This document shows, in pieces, positions 40,838 through 48,907 of a DNA stretch of 64,000 bases (its first letter is position 1; each line of letters begins with the position of its first letter). The position numbers were made by a program, and so were the translations under genes. The stretch is from Betaproteobacteria bacterium (GTDB taxonomy: Bacteria; Pseudomonadota; Gammaproteobacteria; Burkholderiales; SG8-39): contig JACPYS010000049.1 of the NCBI GenBank assembly GCA_016195915.1, positions 1-64,000 on the forward strand, written 5' to 3'. The notes beneath the pieces were generated by a model. It saw only the letters and a list, made by a program, of their open reading frames with translations, was not told the DNA's origin and searched no databases.

Positions 40838-42942
40838 CTTTGGCCCACCCCGAACAGCAGCAGCGCCACGAAAAGGGCTGCGAGCACGAAGCCGATATAG
40901 CCGTGAATGCGGCCGGTGCTGCGCAGGCGAATCGTTCGCGAGAGCACCGTGATGCCGCGCTGGACGCGGTGGTAGATCTGCGTCTCCGCGAGGTCCACGA
41001 CTTCTCCGGAGTAGTGAATGCGCTGGAAGACGTACGGCGTTCCGGCGGTTTCCCTGATCACCGCGCGACGGGGGCGGTAGAGCGCCGCGAAGACGAACCG
41101 GAGCGGCTTGGCAAACGCGGTGGCCGTGTAGTCGAACCGTGCTGTGGGACTCATCCCGCACGTCCACGTCGGCGCGGTGCGCGGCGGGGCACGCCGCAAT
41201 CCGCGGCGCAGGACCCACGCCATCGCCGTGAGCGCGATGAGGAGCGCGGCCACCATCGTCATTGAAATGGCCGTGGCGTCCGTCCCGGACGCCGTCAGCG
41301 CCGTCGACAGCACCAGCGGCCCCTGGGCCGTCACCACGGCGCTTGCCCCGGGGCCGTGGAGCAGCCCGGTCGTCGGCGCGTCGAGCAGGTGCATCAAATA
41401 CCCGGGCGCGACACCGAGGGCCACGCACAGCGCCGCGAGCCAGACCATGCCGGCGATCATCGACGGCGGCACCTCGGTGGCGTGCTCGGCATGAGGCGTT
41501 CGCGCTCGGCCAAGGAACGTGACGCCGAACGCTTTCGCGAAGCAGGCAGCGGCGAGGCCTCCCGTGAGCGCGAGCATCGCCGCGGAGAAGACGATCACGA
41601 GCCCGGCGGGGCCGTGGAAGCGGCTGGCGGCGCCGAGGAGGGCCTGGAAGGTCAGCCACTCGCTGACGAATCCGTTGAGCGGGGGAAGGGCCGAAATCGC
41701 GACAGCTCCGAGCAGAAACAGTCCCGCCGTCCAGGGCATGCGCCGGGCGAGCCCGCCGAGCTCCTCCATGTTGCGCACGTGCGTGCGGCACAGAACGCTG
41801 CCCGCGGCGAGGAACAGGAGCCCTTTGAATGCCGCGTGGTTGACGGTGTGAAGCAGTGCGGCGGTGAGCGCGACGGTCGCGAGGGCGCCACCCACGTCCT
41901 CACGGCGCCACAGAATCATCGCCAGCCCCACCCCGATGAGGATGATGCCGATGTTCTCGACACTGTGGAACGCGAGCAGGCGTTTCAAATCGTGCTGCTG
42001 CAGCGCGTAGAGCACACCGAGCACGGCCGAGATCGTGCCGGCGACGAGCACCGTCCATCCCCAGGAGAACGGCAGCGGCGCCGCGACCGGAGCGAGGAGG
42101 TCGAACGCGAAGCGCAGTATCCCGTAGATCGCTACTTTGAGCATGACACCCGACATCAGCGCCGAGACGTGGCTCGGGGCCGCAGGGTGCGCGCGAGGGA
42201 GCCAGACGTGGAGAGGGATCACGCCGGCCTTGGTGGCGAAACCGCCGAGCGCCAAAAAGAACAGCGTCGTTCGTGTCATGCCATCGAGTCCACCCGCCGC
42301 CGCGCGAAGGGCGGCGAAGTCGAATGCCCCGGCCCGCTCGGTCAGGGCAAGAAATGCAACGAGGAGCAGGGCCGTCCCGCCGTGGGTCATCACCATGTAG
42401 AGGAGCCCGGCCCGCGCGTTCTCGCCATCCCGGTCGCCGGCGACGACGAGGACGTAGCTGGCGAGCGTCATGCCTTCCCAGCACAGAAGGAAGGTCAGCG
42501 CGTCGCCGGCGCAGCAGACGAACGCCATGCAACCGAGGAACACATTCAGGGCGAGTACCTGCGCCGCCTGCCGCGCCGGTCCCGCGCCGGGCGAATGCGC
42601 CCGCAGGTAGGCCGGACCGTAGATGGCCGCTGCGATGACCACGAGCGAGATGACGAGCAGGAAGAACGCCGAGAGCCCGTCCACCGCGAGCGTGAGCCGG
42701 GCGAACGGGAACAGCTCTGGGAGCGGCAGGGTCAGCGTGCGGCCCTGGTCGCCGACGAGCACGCCGAGCGAAACGCCGAGGCCTGCCACGGCTCCCACAA
42801 GCGCGGCCAGGTGACCCACGCCGAGTGCGAGCCGGCCCGACCACCGTGCCAGCAGGGACGAAAGCCCCCCTGCCCCGTAGCACGCAGCCATCAGCAGCGT
42901 GCCCGTCACCAGCAAATCCTGGCCGGGTGGCGATGAGATCAC
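40834..42942 (-). CDS. Complex B: proton-pumping membrane subunit, HyfB/NuoL-like
   Basis: A 702-residue membrane protein and first gene of complex B. Conserved sites include TFLLCWEGMTLASYV (Glu), GFATKAGVIPLHVWLPRAHP (Lys), HDLKRLLAFHSVENIG and HTVNHAAFKGLLFLAAG (Lys), with the HyfB-type C-terminal extension (TWTCGMSPTARFDYTATAF). The likely start is a GTG at 42942. A MarR-like gene ends 70 bp upstream on the same strand, so regulator and complex may be co-transcribed. Confidence 0.88.
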   Translation of the reverse strand: MISSPPGQDLLVTGTLLMAACYGAGGLSSLLARWSGRLALGVGHLAALVGAVAGLGVSLGVLVGDQGRTLTLPLPELFPFARLTLAVDGLSAFFLLVISLVVIAAAIYGPAYLRAHSPGAGPARQAAQVLALNVFLGCMAFVCCAGDALTFLLCWEGMTLASYVLVVAGDRDGENARAGLLYMVMTHGGTALLLVAFLALTERAGAFDFAALRAAAGGLDGMTRTTLFFLALGGFATKAGVIPLHVWLPRAHPAAPSHVSALMSGVMLKVAIYGILRFAFDLLAPVAAPLPFSWGWTVLVAGTISAVLGVLYALQQHDLKRLLAFHSVENIGIILIGVGLAMILWRREDVGGALATVALTAALLHTVNHAAFKGLLFLAAGSVLCRTHVRNMEELGGLARRMPWTAGLFLLGAVAISALPPLNGFVSEWLTFQALLGAASRFHGPAGLVIVFSAAMLALTGGLAAACFAKAFGVTFLGRARTPHAEHATEVPPSMIAGMVWLAALCVALGVAPGYLMHLLDAPTTGLLHGPGASAVVTAQGPLVLSTALTASGTDATAISMTMVAALLIALTAMAWVLRRGLRRAPPRTAPTWTCGMSPTARFDYTATAFAKPLRFVFAALYRPRRAVIRETAGTPYVFQRIHYSGEVVDLAETQIYHRVQRGITVLSRTIRLRSTGRIHGYIGFVLAALFVALLLFGVGQR

Positions 42943-43012
42943 GTCGGCATCAGCTGGGAAGCAGCCGGTTCAGGTCGTGCTAAGTTGTTGAGACTGCCAT
43001 GTGCCTTCCCGG

Positions 43013-43549
43013 CTAAAGGTCCGAAAGCGGTGTCGCACTGCGGGCACGAACGTCCTTGACCTTCATGGCACTGATCAGTTCGCTCAACGATGCGTGAAGG
43101 GTGTCGAGCCTGCGTTCCGACACCTCGGAAAGCGCCTGTTGCAATACGCCAATCAAGGGACGTGGGGCGTGCTTCAATGCGTTCGCGCCTTTCGCGGTGG
43201 CATAAAGCTGCACCGTCCGCTGGTCCTGGCGCGTGCGTTTGCGCGAGATCAACGCCAGCGCGTCGAGCCGGCCGATCAGGTTGCTGGTCGTCGAGGCGTG
43301 AATCGCAAGAGCGTGGGCGAGTTCGCTCACCTTGGCGCCGGGGTGCGCGGCGATATGAGAAAGCGCCCAGAGCTGTGCGCCGCTAACGCCCGACTTACGC
43401 TCGACCTGCTGATAATGCTGGCGGACCGACTTGATCACAATCCGGAATTGCCCGAGGACCGCCAGCATTTTCTGGTCTCGCTTCGATGACCTTTCGGTGT
43501 CGGCACGGATTCGCCTAGGTGCGTCCCTTTTCCGGCGTTCTGTCGCCAT
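43013..43549 (-). CDS. MarR-family transcriptional regulator
   Basis: A 178-residue protein with a winged helix-turn-helix: SGVSGAQLWALSHIAAHPGA, KVSELAHALAIHASTTSNLI and the wing KRTRQDQRTVQLYATAKG. MarR proteins bind palindromes as dimers and are usually released by small phenolic or oxidant ligands. The ATG at 43549 is preferred to a TTG nine bases earlier. It lies directly before complex B on the same strand. A perfect palindrome at 43721-43735 upstream is a candidate target. Confidence 0.85.
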   Translation of the reverse strand: MATERRKRDAPRRIRADTERSSKRDQKMLAVLGQFRIVIKSVRQHYQQVERKSGVSGAQLWALSHIAAHPGAKVSELAHALAIHASTTSNLIGRLDALALISRKRTRQDQRTVQLYATAKGANALKHAPRPLIGVLQQALSEVSERRLDTLHASLSELISAMKVKDVRARSATPLSDL

Positions 43550-43706
43550 CTGTCTCAATCCTTAATCTGATTGATTACCGTTTTTCGCGCGGCCCGTCGC
43601 GTTCAGACAGCGCGAGGATACCCGCTATACGGCTCAATGGAAAGACTGCTTGGTGCGCACGCATAAAGATCAAGCCAGTCCGGCTGCGGGGAATATGCAA
43701 ATAGGA

Positions 43707-43735
43707 TTGCACAAAACCATTTTGTATGATACAAA
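43707..43735 (+). promoter_or_regulatory. Promoter-like element with a perfect palindrome, upstream of pal and marR
   Basis: TTGCAC (43707-43712) and TACAAA (43730-43735) are spaced 17 bp apart, a reasonable sigma-70 pair reading towards the Pal gene. The perfect palindrome TTTGTATGATACAAA occupies 43721-43735, with a second short one, ACAAAACCATTTTGT, at 43711-43725. The overlap of palindromes and promoter is typical of an operator. MarR from the neighbouring gene is the natural candidate binder. Confidence 0.5.
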
Positions 43736-43794
43736 TACCCTAGACGCCGAGGCAGACGGGTTGTTTCACTCGATCAACCCCCGTGAGGGACATG

Positions 43795-44364
43795 ATGAAC
43801 ACGTTGAGCGACCATCAAATCCTGAGAGCAGGCGCATGTGCTCTGGTGTTTTCGCTGCTTGCTGCATGCGCAACCGAACAGGTCAAGGAGTCCCAGGAGG
43901 CGCCGGCTGCTTCGAAGCCGGTGCCCCTGGCAGCGCGGCCCGCCCCAGCTGCTCCGCGAGTGGTCGCGCAGCCAGTCGCGCCCAAGCCCGCTGCAGTAAA
44001 TCCGCTCAATGATCCGAACAATATTCTGTCCAGGCGCAGCGTCTACTACGACTACGACGAATACACCGTCAAACCGGAATTTCGACCGCTCCTGGAAGCA
44101 CACGCGATGTACTTGAAGCAGCATCCGGGGGCGAGCGTGACGATCGAAGGCAATTGCGACGAACGTGGCAGCCGCGAGTACAACCTCGCGCTGGGGCAAA
44201 AGCGAGCCGAGGGCGTGCAGAGACAGATGATACTGATGGGAGCTGGCTCGGGCCAGATCGAGGCCATAAGTTACGGCGAGGAAAAGCCCAAGGCACTCGG
44301 ACACGATGAAAAGTCCTGGGCGCAGAATCGGCATAGCGACATCGTTTACAAGCGGGCGCAATAA
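43795..44364 (+). CDS. pal: Peptidoglycan-associated lipoprotein, OmpA-like
   Basis: A 189-residue outer-membrane lipoprotein. The signal ends at the lipobox LLAAC, a proline/alanine-rich linker follows (about residues 35-70), and the OmpA-like domain contains SVYYDYDEYTVKPEF, VTIEGNCDERGSREYNLALG and RHSDIVYKR. The domain binds peptidoglycan and Tol proteins in the envelope. Unlike usual pal loci, no tolB or ybgF gene is next to it, so it may be an extra copy. The ATG at 43795 follows GAGGGA at a good distance. Confidence 0.88.
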   Translation: MNTLSDHQILRAGACALVFSLLAACATEQVKESQEAPAASKPVPLAARPAPAAPRVVAQPVAPKPAAVNPLNDPNNILSRRSVYYDYDEYTVKPEFRPLLEAHAMYLKQHPGASVTIEGNCDERGSREYNLALGQKRAEGVQRQMILMGAGSGQIEAISYGEEKPKALGHDEKSWAQNRHSDIVYKRAQ

Positions 44365-44415
44365 GGACTCTAACCGGGAGCCCTGCCGGCCTGTTATACG
44401 TGAGGGGAAGGATTT

Positions 44416-44442
44416 GAGGCGGGGGGCCCGCCTCTTTTTTTT
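44416..44442 (+). terminator. Rho-independent terminator after pal
   Basis: An 8-bp GC-rich stem, GAGGCGGG pairing with CCCGCCTC around a GGG loop (44416-44434), is followed by eight T residues. It lies 50 bp after the pal stop and is the clearest intrinsic terminator in the window. Confidence 0.9.
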
Positions 44443-44560
44443 CTATCGGGACAAACGATCTGACACAGTACTTGCTAGCTGTTTTCGGGGTTGATTAACG
44501 GCACTGACACAGCGCTGGTAGACTTCATTTCAACTCCGGTCACCGCCCGGTTCAAAAAAA

Positions 44561-44692
44561 ATGACATTCGCGAACAACGGCGCTGCGGTCGATGAAGTAG
44601 AGGTGTTTGGAGTCCCTGAACCCGCCTCGCTCTCATTGCTCGGCCTTGGCCTATTCGGACTCGGATTCAGCAGACGCAATCGCGCCGCCTGA
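44561..44692 (+). pseudogene. Orphan PEP-CTERM sorting tail (gene remnant)
   Basis: A 43-codon frame ends in VPEPASLSLLGLGLFGLGF followed by the basic tail SRRNRAA, a textbook PEP-CTERM motif: VPEP, hydrophobic helix, then arginines. The preceding residues MTFANNGAAVDEVEVFG resemble the end of the secreted domain, but the rest of the gene and its signal peptide are absent. A partial copy of the dispersed repeat begins seven bases after its stop. Confidence 0.75.
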
Positions 44693-44698
44693 TCCGTG

Positions 44699-44720
44699 TT
44701 TTGACTCGGATTGATTTTCC
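44699..44720. repeat. Dispersed repeat, tail-only copy
   Basis: The block GACTCGGATTGATTTTCC is the end of the dispersed unit seen in full at 46459, 47398 and 59571. Only the last 20-25 bases are present. Confidence 0.5.
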
Positions 44721-44832
44721 TTCTCCAGTATTCGTGTTTCTAGGGCACGCGGGGTAGACTGCAATCACCGGCCGCAGGCGCGGACACGAGGTCCCGCCGC
44801 GGCGCCGGTCATCACACTGGGGAGGATGCAAT

Positions 44833-45363
44833 ATGCGTAAATATATTCTGAGTTCCATGGCAGTGAGTGCAGCGGTTCTGTTCGGCGCGCAGGCCCAGGC
44901 CCAGGCGCCGGCAGCGGCGCCGGTATCCGATCAGATGCCGTTCGACATTCCGTACGGCCCCTCGATCACGGCGGACAGGGCGGCGGAAATCGTCAAAGCC
45001 ATCGTGGCGGAAGCGAAGAAAGGCTCGCGCAACTGGAAGCTCGCGATCTCGGTTGTCGATCCATCGGGAGACCTGGTCTATTTTTACAAGATGGACCACA
45101 CCCAGGTGGGATCGGTGACCATTTCGCAGGGCAAGGCGCGCACTTCCGCGCGCTACCGGCGCCCGACGCAGATCTTCTCCAACGTCATGCAGACGCCGGC
45201 GGGCGCCTACATCGCGACCCTGGACGCCGTGCCGCCGGTGGCATCGCCCGGCGGCTTCCCGTTGATCGAAGGCGGCAAGATCATCGGCGCGGTCGGTTGC
45301 AGCGGCGCGACCGGCGACCAGGACGGCGTCGCCTGCAAGGCCGGCGTCGACACGGTCAAGTAA
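44833..45363 (+). CDS. Exported GlcG/HbpS-family (DUF336) protein
   Basis: A 176-residue protein with a signal peptide (AVSAAVLFGAQAQAQ) and a GlcG/HbpS-like domain: ITADRAAEIVKAIVAEAKK, LAISVVDPSGDLVYFYKMD, and GGFPLIEGGKIIGAVGCSGA. Relatives bind haem or corrinoids or are found in organic-acid loci. Export suggests a periplasmic sensor or binding role. A substrate-binding gene follows after 2 bp, so the two are probably one operon. Confidence 0.85.
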   Translation: MRKYILSSMAVSAAVLFGAQAQAQAPAAAPVSDQMPFDIPYGPSITADRAAEIVKAIVAEAKKGSRNWKLAISVVDPSGDLVYFYKMDHTQVGSVTISQGKARTSARYRRPTQIFSNVMQTPAGAYIATLDAVPPVASPGGFPLIEGGKIIGAVGCSGATGDQDGVACKAGVDTVK

Positions 45364-45365
45364 GG

Positions 45366-46340
45366 ATGAAGAGGCGTGACGCGATATGGTTGCTTCTTAC
45401 GCTCGGTGTCACGCCCTTCTCGTCCTTCGCCCAGCAAAAGGGCAAGGTCTGGCACATCGGCTACTTGTCGCCAGGATCCGGCTCGAACGAATTCGACGAA
45501 GCCTTTCGCGACCAACTGCGCGGCCTGGGATACATCGAAGGGCGCAATCTTTCCATCGAGTATCGCTGGGCCGGGAAGGCAGATCGCCAGACGGAACTGG
45601 CTGCGGAGCTGGTCCAGCTAAAGGTGGACGTCATCGTGACGCCGACTACATTTGGCGCCACGATGGCCAAGCGCGCTACGAGCACCATCCCCATCGTCAT
45701 GGTAGCGTCAGACCCCGTCGGCGCCAGCGTCATTACCAGCCTCGCCCGCCCGGGCGGCAACGTCACGGGCATGAGCATCCAGTCGACGGACCTTTCCGCT
45801 AAGCGAGTCCAGTTGCTGCGCGAGATCCTCCCTGGCGCCACACGGGTTGCGGCACTCTTCTCCAGATCTGGCGCCGGTAGCTCCACGCTGGTTGTTCTTG
45901 ATCAGATCCGGACGGCGGCACAGCAGATGGGCATCACGGTCGTGGAGCAGAGTGTGAGCGAGGCCGAGGCGCTTGCGGGTGCGTTTGCGGCCATGCAACG
46001 CGAGCGCGCCCAGGCGCTGATCGTGCAACTCTCCCCGTTCACCAATGACCACCGCAAGCGAATCGTGGAACTCGCGGCAAAGCACCGACTGCCGGCGTTG
46101 TTCGAATCTCGCGCCTTCGTCGATGTGGGTGGCCTTATGTCCTACGGTCCCAACCTCCCGGAGATATTTCGCCGTGCTGCGTTCTATGTGGACCGAATTT
46201 TCAAGGGCGCCAAGCCTGCCGATCTGCCGGTGGAGCAACCGACCAAATTCGAGATGGTGATCAACATGAAGACCGCCAAGACGCTGGGCCTCACGATCCC
46301 GCAGTCGATCCTGATCCGGGCGGACGAGGTAATTAAATGA
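45366..46340 (+). CDS. ABC transporter substrate-binding protein (PF04392/DUF534 family)
   Basis: A 324-residue exported protein. The signal peptide ends SSFAQ. Family features include WHIGYLSPGSGSNEFDEAFR, GYIEGRNLSIEYRWA, DVIVTPTTFGATMA, SLARPGGNVTGMS and PADLPVEQPTKFEMVINMKT. It binds an unknown ligand in the periplasm. No ABC permease or ATPase gene is nearby. A truncated second member starts at 46337 as ATGA overlap. Confidence 0.9.
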   Translation: MKRRDAIWLLLTLGVTPFSSFAQQKGKVWHIGYLSPGSGSNEFDEAFRDQLRGLGYIEGRNLSIEYRWAGKADRQTELAAELVQLKVDVIVTPTTFGATMAKRATSTIPIVMVASDPVGASVITSLARPGGNVTGMSIQSTDLSAKRVQLLREILPGATRVAALFSRSGAGSSTLVVLDQIRTAAQQMGITVVEQSVSEAEALAGAFAAMQRERAQALIVQLSPFTNDHRKRIVELAAKHRLPALFESRAFVDVGGLMSYGPNLPEIFRRAAFYVDRIFKGAKPADLPVEQPTKFEMVINMKTAKTLGLTIPQSILIRADEVIK

Positions 46341-46462
46341 ATCGGCGCCATGCGGTACTTGCGTTGCTAGCGCTCGCGGGCGCACCTCGCGTCTCCTTCG
46401 CCCAGCAGCAAGGCAGGGTCTGGCGAATCGGCGTTCTGTCACCGCGAGACCGCCTGGGTTAA
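46337..46462 (+). pseudogene. 5' fragment of a second PF04392-type substrate-binding gene
   Basis: 41 codons encode a normal signal peptide (ALLALAGAPRVSFAQ) and the mature start GRVWRIGVLSPRD, then run into the dispersed repeat, which supplies the stop (TAA at 46460-46462). The remaining 280 or so residues are missing. The break coincides with the repeat boundary. Confidence 0.88.
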
Positions 46463-46642
46463 ACAATAATACCGCCCAAATTCCGCTCGGATCTCGAGCT
46501 TGGGCGAGGGAGTGGACCTGAAAGTGAACATAATCCAGATTGTGCGCCGCTGCAATCGCCTGACTGCGCCTGACTGCGCCTCGGCCCCGCGGCGTTCTGA
46601 ATTTGCACTCGGATTGATTTTCCCTTCCCTTCCTATCCCTTG
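46459..46642. repeat. Dispersed repeat unit, copy 1
   Basis: It begins TTAAACAATAATACCGCCC, contains TGTGCGCCGCTGCAATCGCC, and ends near TATCCCTTG. It carries an internal 10-bp tandem duplication (TGACTGCGCC twice). An inverted pair, CGCCCAA and TTGGGCG, can form a hairpin at its head. It truncates the substrate-binding gene to its left and directly precedes the TumA gene stop. Confidence 0.88.
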
Positions 46643-46644
46643 AG

Positions 46645-47010
46645 CTATGCCGCATGCTTGAGCAACGGCCAGCGCAAGTCGATCTCGTCCCAGGGCACGT
46701 ACACGAGGCCGGCGGCGTTCTTTTCGATCACCGTCCATTCGATCATGGCGCTCACGTCTTTGTGCACGTTGCGGTAGTGGCGCCCGAGCCGCTTGGCGAG
46801 CGCGTAGATCGAGAGCGGGCCCGCAGCCTTCAGGGCCTCCACCAGCTCCCAGCGCTTGGGCGTGAAGACCTCGCCGAACTGCGCCATGGTGCGAAAGCCG
46901 ATGCCGAAATAGGGCTTGACCCCACGGCGGGCCTGAATCGCCCGCATGGTGTGCGCCGCCGCGCCGAGCGATGCCGCGATAGGCTCTCCGATCTTGACCT
47001 CAAGTTTCAT
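46645..47010 (-). CDS. TumA-like antitoxin (HVO_A0114-type winged helix)
   Basis: A 121-residue protein with a winged helix: FTPKRWELVEALKAAGPLSI, ALAKRLGRHYRNVHKDVSAM, and a wing ending in NAAGLVYVPWDEI. This is the DNA-binding fold of the TumA/HVO_A0114 family. The ATG at 47010 overlaps the TumE-like gene by 11 bp. The pair is bracketed by two long copies of the dispersed repeat. Confidence 0.75.
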   Translation of the reverse strand: MKLEVKIGEPIAASLGAAAHTMRAIQARRGVKPYFGIGFRTMAQFGEVFTPKRWELVEALKAAGPLSIYALAKRLGRHYRNVHKDVSAMIEWTVIEKNAAGLVYVPWDEIDLRWPLLKHAA

Positions 47011-47287
47011 CACGTTCGATCTCCTTCACGTCGTTCCAGAAGTCGGCGAAGAGCTGCTCGATGCTAACCCAGTCATATGGCATTTCGCGGCCGCGAACGT
47101 GCTTGTGGTCGCCCTTGCCGCGCTCGTTGTCGTAGCCCACGGCACGTCGCCCGCGAATCACGTACACCAGCCGGTACTTGAATGGGTGCTGCGACGCAGG
47201 CACTGGCTTGGGCGCTTCCCAGATCACGACTTCCACCACGCCGCGGCCCCAGACCTCGCGATCGCGTCTGACGAGCTTCGCCTTCAT
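47000..47287 (-). CDS. TumE-like toxin
   Basis: A 95-residue protein: MKAKLVRRDREVWGRGVVEV, then HPFKYRLVYVIRGRRAVGYD and NERGKGDHKHVRG. These strands and the basic His-rich loop match the TumE family of toxin proteins. The ATG at 47287 is chosen because it starts the conserved domain. It precedes and overlaps its antitoxin gene, the toxin-first order known for this family. Confidence 0.75.
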   Translation of the reverse strand: MKAKLVRRDREVWGRGVVEVVIWEAPKPVPASQHPFKYRLVYVIRGRRAVGYDNERGKGDHKHVRGREMPYDWVSIEQLFADFWNDVKEIERDET

Positions 47288-47397
47288 GGGGCCCATGATG
47301 CCCTCCACTATGGGGCGCGTCAAGCCCTATAACGGCGGCTCTCGATTCCGTGCACCCCACGCCCGGCGGTGAGATCGTGCCAGAGAGTCGCAAAATC

Positions 47398-47553
47398 TTA
47401 AACAATAATACCGCCCAAATTCCGCTCGGATCTCGAGCTTGGGCGAGGGAGTGGACCTGAAAGTGAACATGATCCGGATTGTGCGCCGCTGCAATCGCCT
47501 GATTGCAGCGCGCCCGCGCGGCGTTCTGCATTCGGACGCGGATTGATCTTCCC
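47398..47553. repeat. Dispersed repeat unit, copy 2
   Basis: Nearly identical to copy 1 over its first 100 bases (two differences visible in TGAACATGATCCGGATT). It lies to the right of the TumE/TumA pair in the same orientation as copy 1, so the pair is flanked by direct repeats about 940 bp apart. The remaining sequence of 47288-47612 shows no gene. Confidence 0.88.
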
Positions 47554-47612
47554 CCTGGGCGTGTGCGCGCCGCACCGGGCGGCCCTTACGGGTGTCCACG
47601 CCGGCAGTGTCC

Positions 47613-47807
47613 CTACCCGCCAGCAAGATTGCGTAACACGTACTGCGCCAGGGCTTCCCAGAACTTTGCACCGGAATGCTTCAGTGCGAGAGCCGAGACA
47701 TCGGCAATTCCTTTGTGCAGGATCATCGACAGGAAAAGGACCGCGCAAAGAATGGCAAGCACTTGCAGCAGCGTTGCGAACGCGTTGCTGCGGTTGCCAA
47801 CCGTCAT
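47613..47807 (-). CDS. Small single-helix membrane protein
   Basis: A 64-residue protein with one hydrophobic helix (FATLLQVLAILCAVLFLSMI) and an amphipathic C-terminal part (GAKFWEALAQYVLRNLAGG). Its ATG overlaps the stop of the substrate-binding gene upstream (ATGA), so it is translationally coupled. No family is recognised. It may anchor or assist the binding protein. Confidence 0.6.
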   Translation of the reverse strand: MTVGNRSNAFATLLQVLAILCAVLFLSMILHKGIADVSALALKHSGAKFWEALAQYVLRNLAGG

Positions 47808-48820
47808 TCGATGACCCGGTCGGCACGCGCAAGCAGCGAAGGCGGCACGTTCAGGCCGATCGCCCGCGCAGCCGCGAGGTTCACCACCAATTCGAATTTC
47901 GATGCCTGATCCACCGGCAATGCCCTCGTTGACTCGCCTCGCAAAACGCGCGCGAGGACGTCGGCTCCACGCCGCAGGTCCTCGGCGGGGCTCGTCGCGT
48001 AGGACATCAGACCGCCCAGCTCGACCGCCTCGCGATCCCGATACACGACGGGAATCCGCTGCTTCATCGCTTCGTCGACGATGACCTGCGACTGGTCGCG
48101 CATCTGCAAGGTTCTGAACGAAGTCACGACAAGCAGTGCCTGAGCGCCGCACTTCGCCGCAGCCTGCACGCCCGGCCCCCAGCCGTACAAGGTGGGCTGG
48201 CGAATGAGTTCGATCCCGAGTTGTCCCGCCGCAGGCCGGGCCAAACGCAAAGCTGTCTCCACTGCGGGGTCGAAGTCCCACCCAAGCACCGCGACTCGAT
48301 GCGCCGCGGGAATGAGCTCGTGCAACAGTACCAGCTGCTCGCCTATCAGCTCGAAATAGCGGTTCGTCACCCCGGTCGCGTTGCCGCCGGGAATGGGTAA
48401 GTCCTCGACAATTCCCGCAGCCACCGGGTCGGCGACCCACGCAAACACGATCGGCACCGATCGCGTCGCCGCTTGCACGCCCAGCGTGAGGTTCGTCGTG
48501 ACGACGAATATCGCGTCGGCCCCTTTCGCAATCAGTTCCCGGGCGTAGCCCTGCGCACTATCCCTGGCGTCACAGTAGGCACCGGAAAACCTCGGCTCGA
48601 TGGCGAGATTGCGACCGTCTACGAATCCATGTACGGCGAGCCGTTCCCGCAACGCCTCCAGGTATTCCTGCCCCGTCAGCGGGCTGAACGAACAGATCAC
48701 GCCGACCCGGTAATCGTGCGCCACCTGCTGGGCCACGGCAAATCGCGTTGCCAGCAGTGAGCCGGCGGCGAGCAAGAACCGCCTGCGTTGAAGACCCCGT
48801 GAATGACGCCTGTGTGCCAT
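47804..48820 (-). CDS. ABC transporter substrate-binding protein (PF04392/DUF534 family)
   Basis: A 338-residue exported protein with a Tat-like signal (RGLQRRRFLLAAGSLLATRF). Family segments include YRVGVICSFSPLTGQEYLEA, DGRNLAIEPRFSGAYCDARD, PIPGGNATGVTNR and ALPVDQASKFELVVNLAA. It is a distant paralogue of the proteins at 45366 and 58424. The ATG at 48820 gives the signal peptide. It is divergent from the CoA-ligase operon. The small membrane protein gene is coupled to its 3' end. Confidence 0.88.
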   Translation of the reverse strand: MAHRRHSRGLQRRRFLLAAGSLLATRFAVAQQVAHDYRVGVICSFSPLTGQEYLEALRERLAVHGFVDGRNLAIEPRFSGAYCDARDSAQGYARELIAKGADAIFVVTTNLTLGVQAATRSVPIVFAWVADPVAAGIVEDLPIPGGNATGVTNRYFELIGEQLVLLHELIPAAHRVAVLGWDFDPAVETALRLARPAAGQLGIELIRQPTLYGWGPGVQAAAKCGAQALLVVTSFRTLQMRDQSQVIVDEAMKQRIPVVYRDREAVELGGLMSYATSPAEDLRRGADVLARVLRGESTRALPVDQASKFELVVNLAAARAIGLNVPPSLLARADRVIE

Positions 48821-48907
48821 CCCGCCGGGGAGATTACTCCTGGCGGGCCGGTTAATTGCAGCATCGCGACGCTTGTGCGAGATCACCGGTCGCATCGATG
48901 AACCGGG

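Noticed and set aside
41356-42936. A 526-codon open frame on the plus strand opposite the complex B HyfB-like gene
   Set aside because: The product is His/Arg/Glu-rich low-complexity sequence without any domain, while the minus strand encodes a full proton-pump subunit. It is a shadow of high GC content.
44365-44832. A possible small regulatory RNA between pal and the GlcG-like gene
   Set aside because: The terminator at 44416 is explained by pal, and no second promoter-terminator pair is visible.
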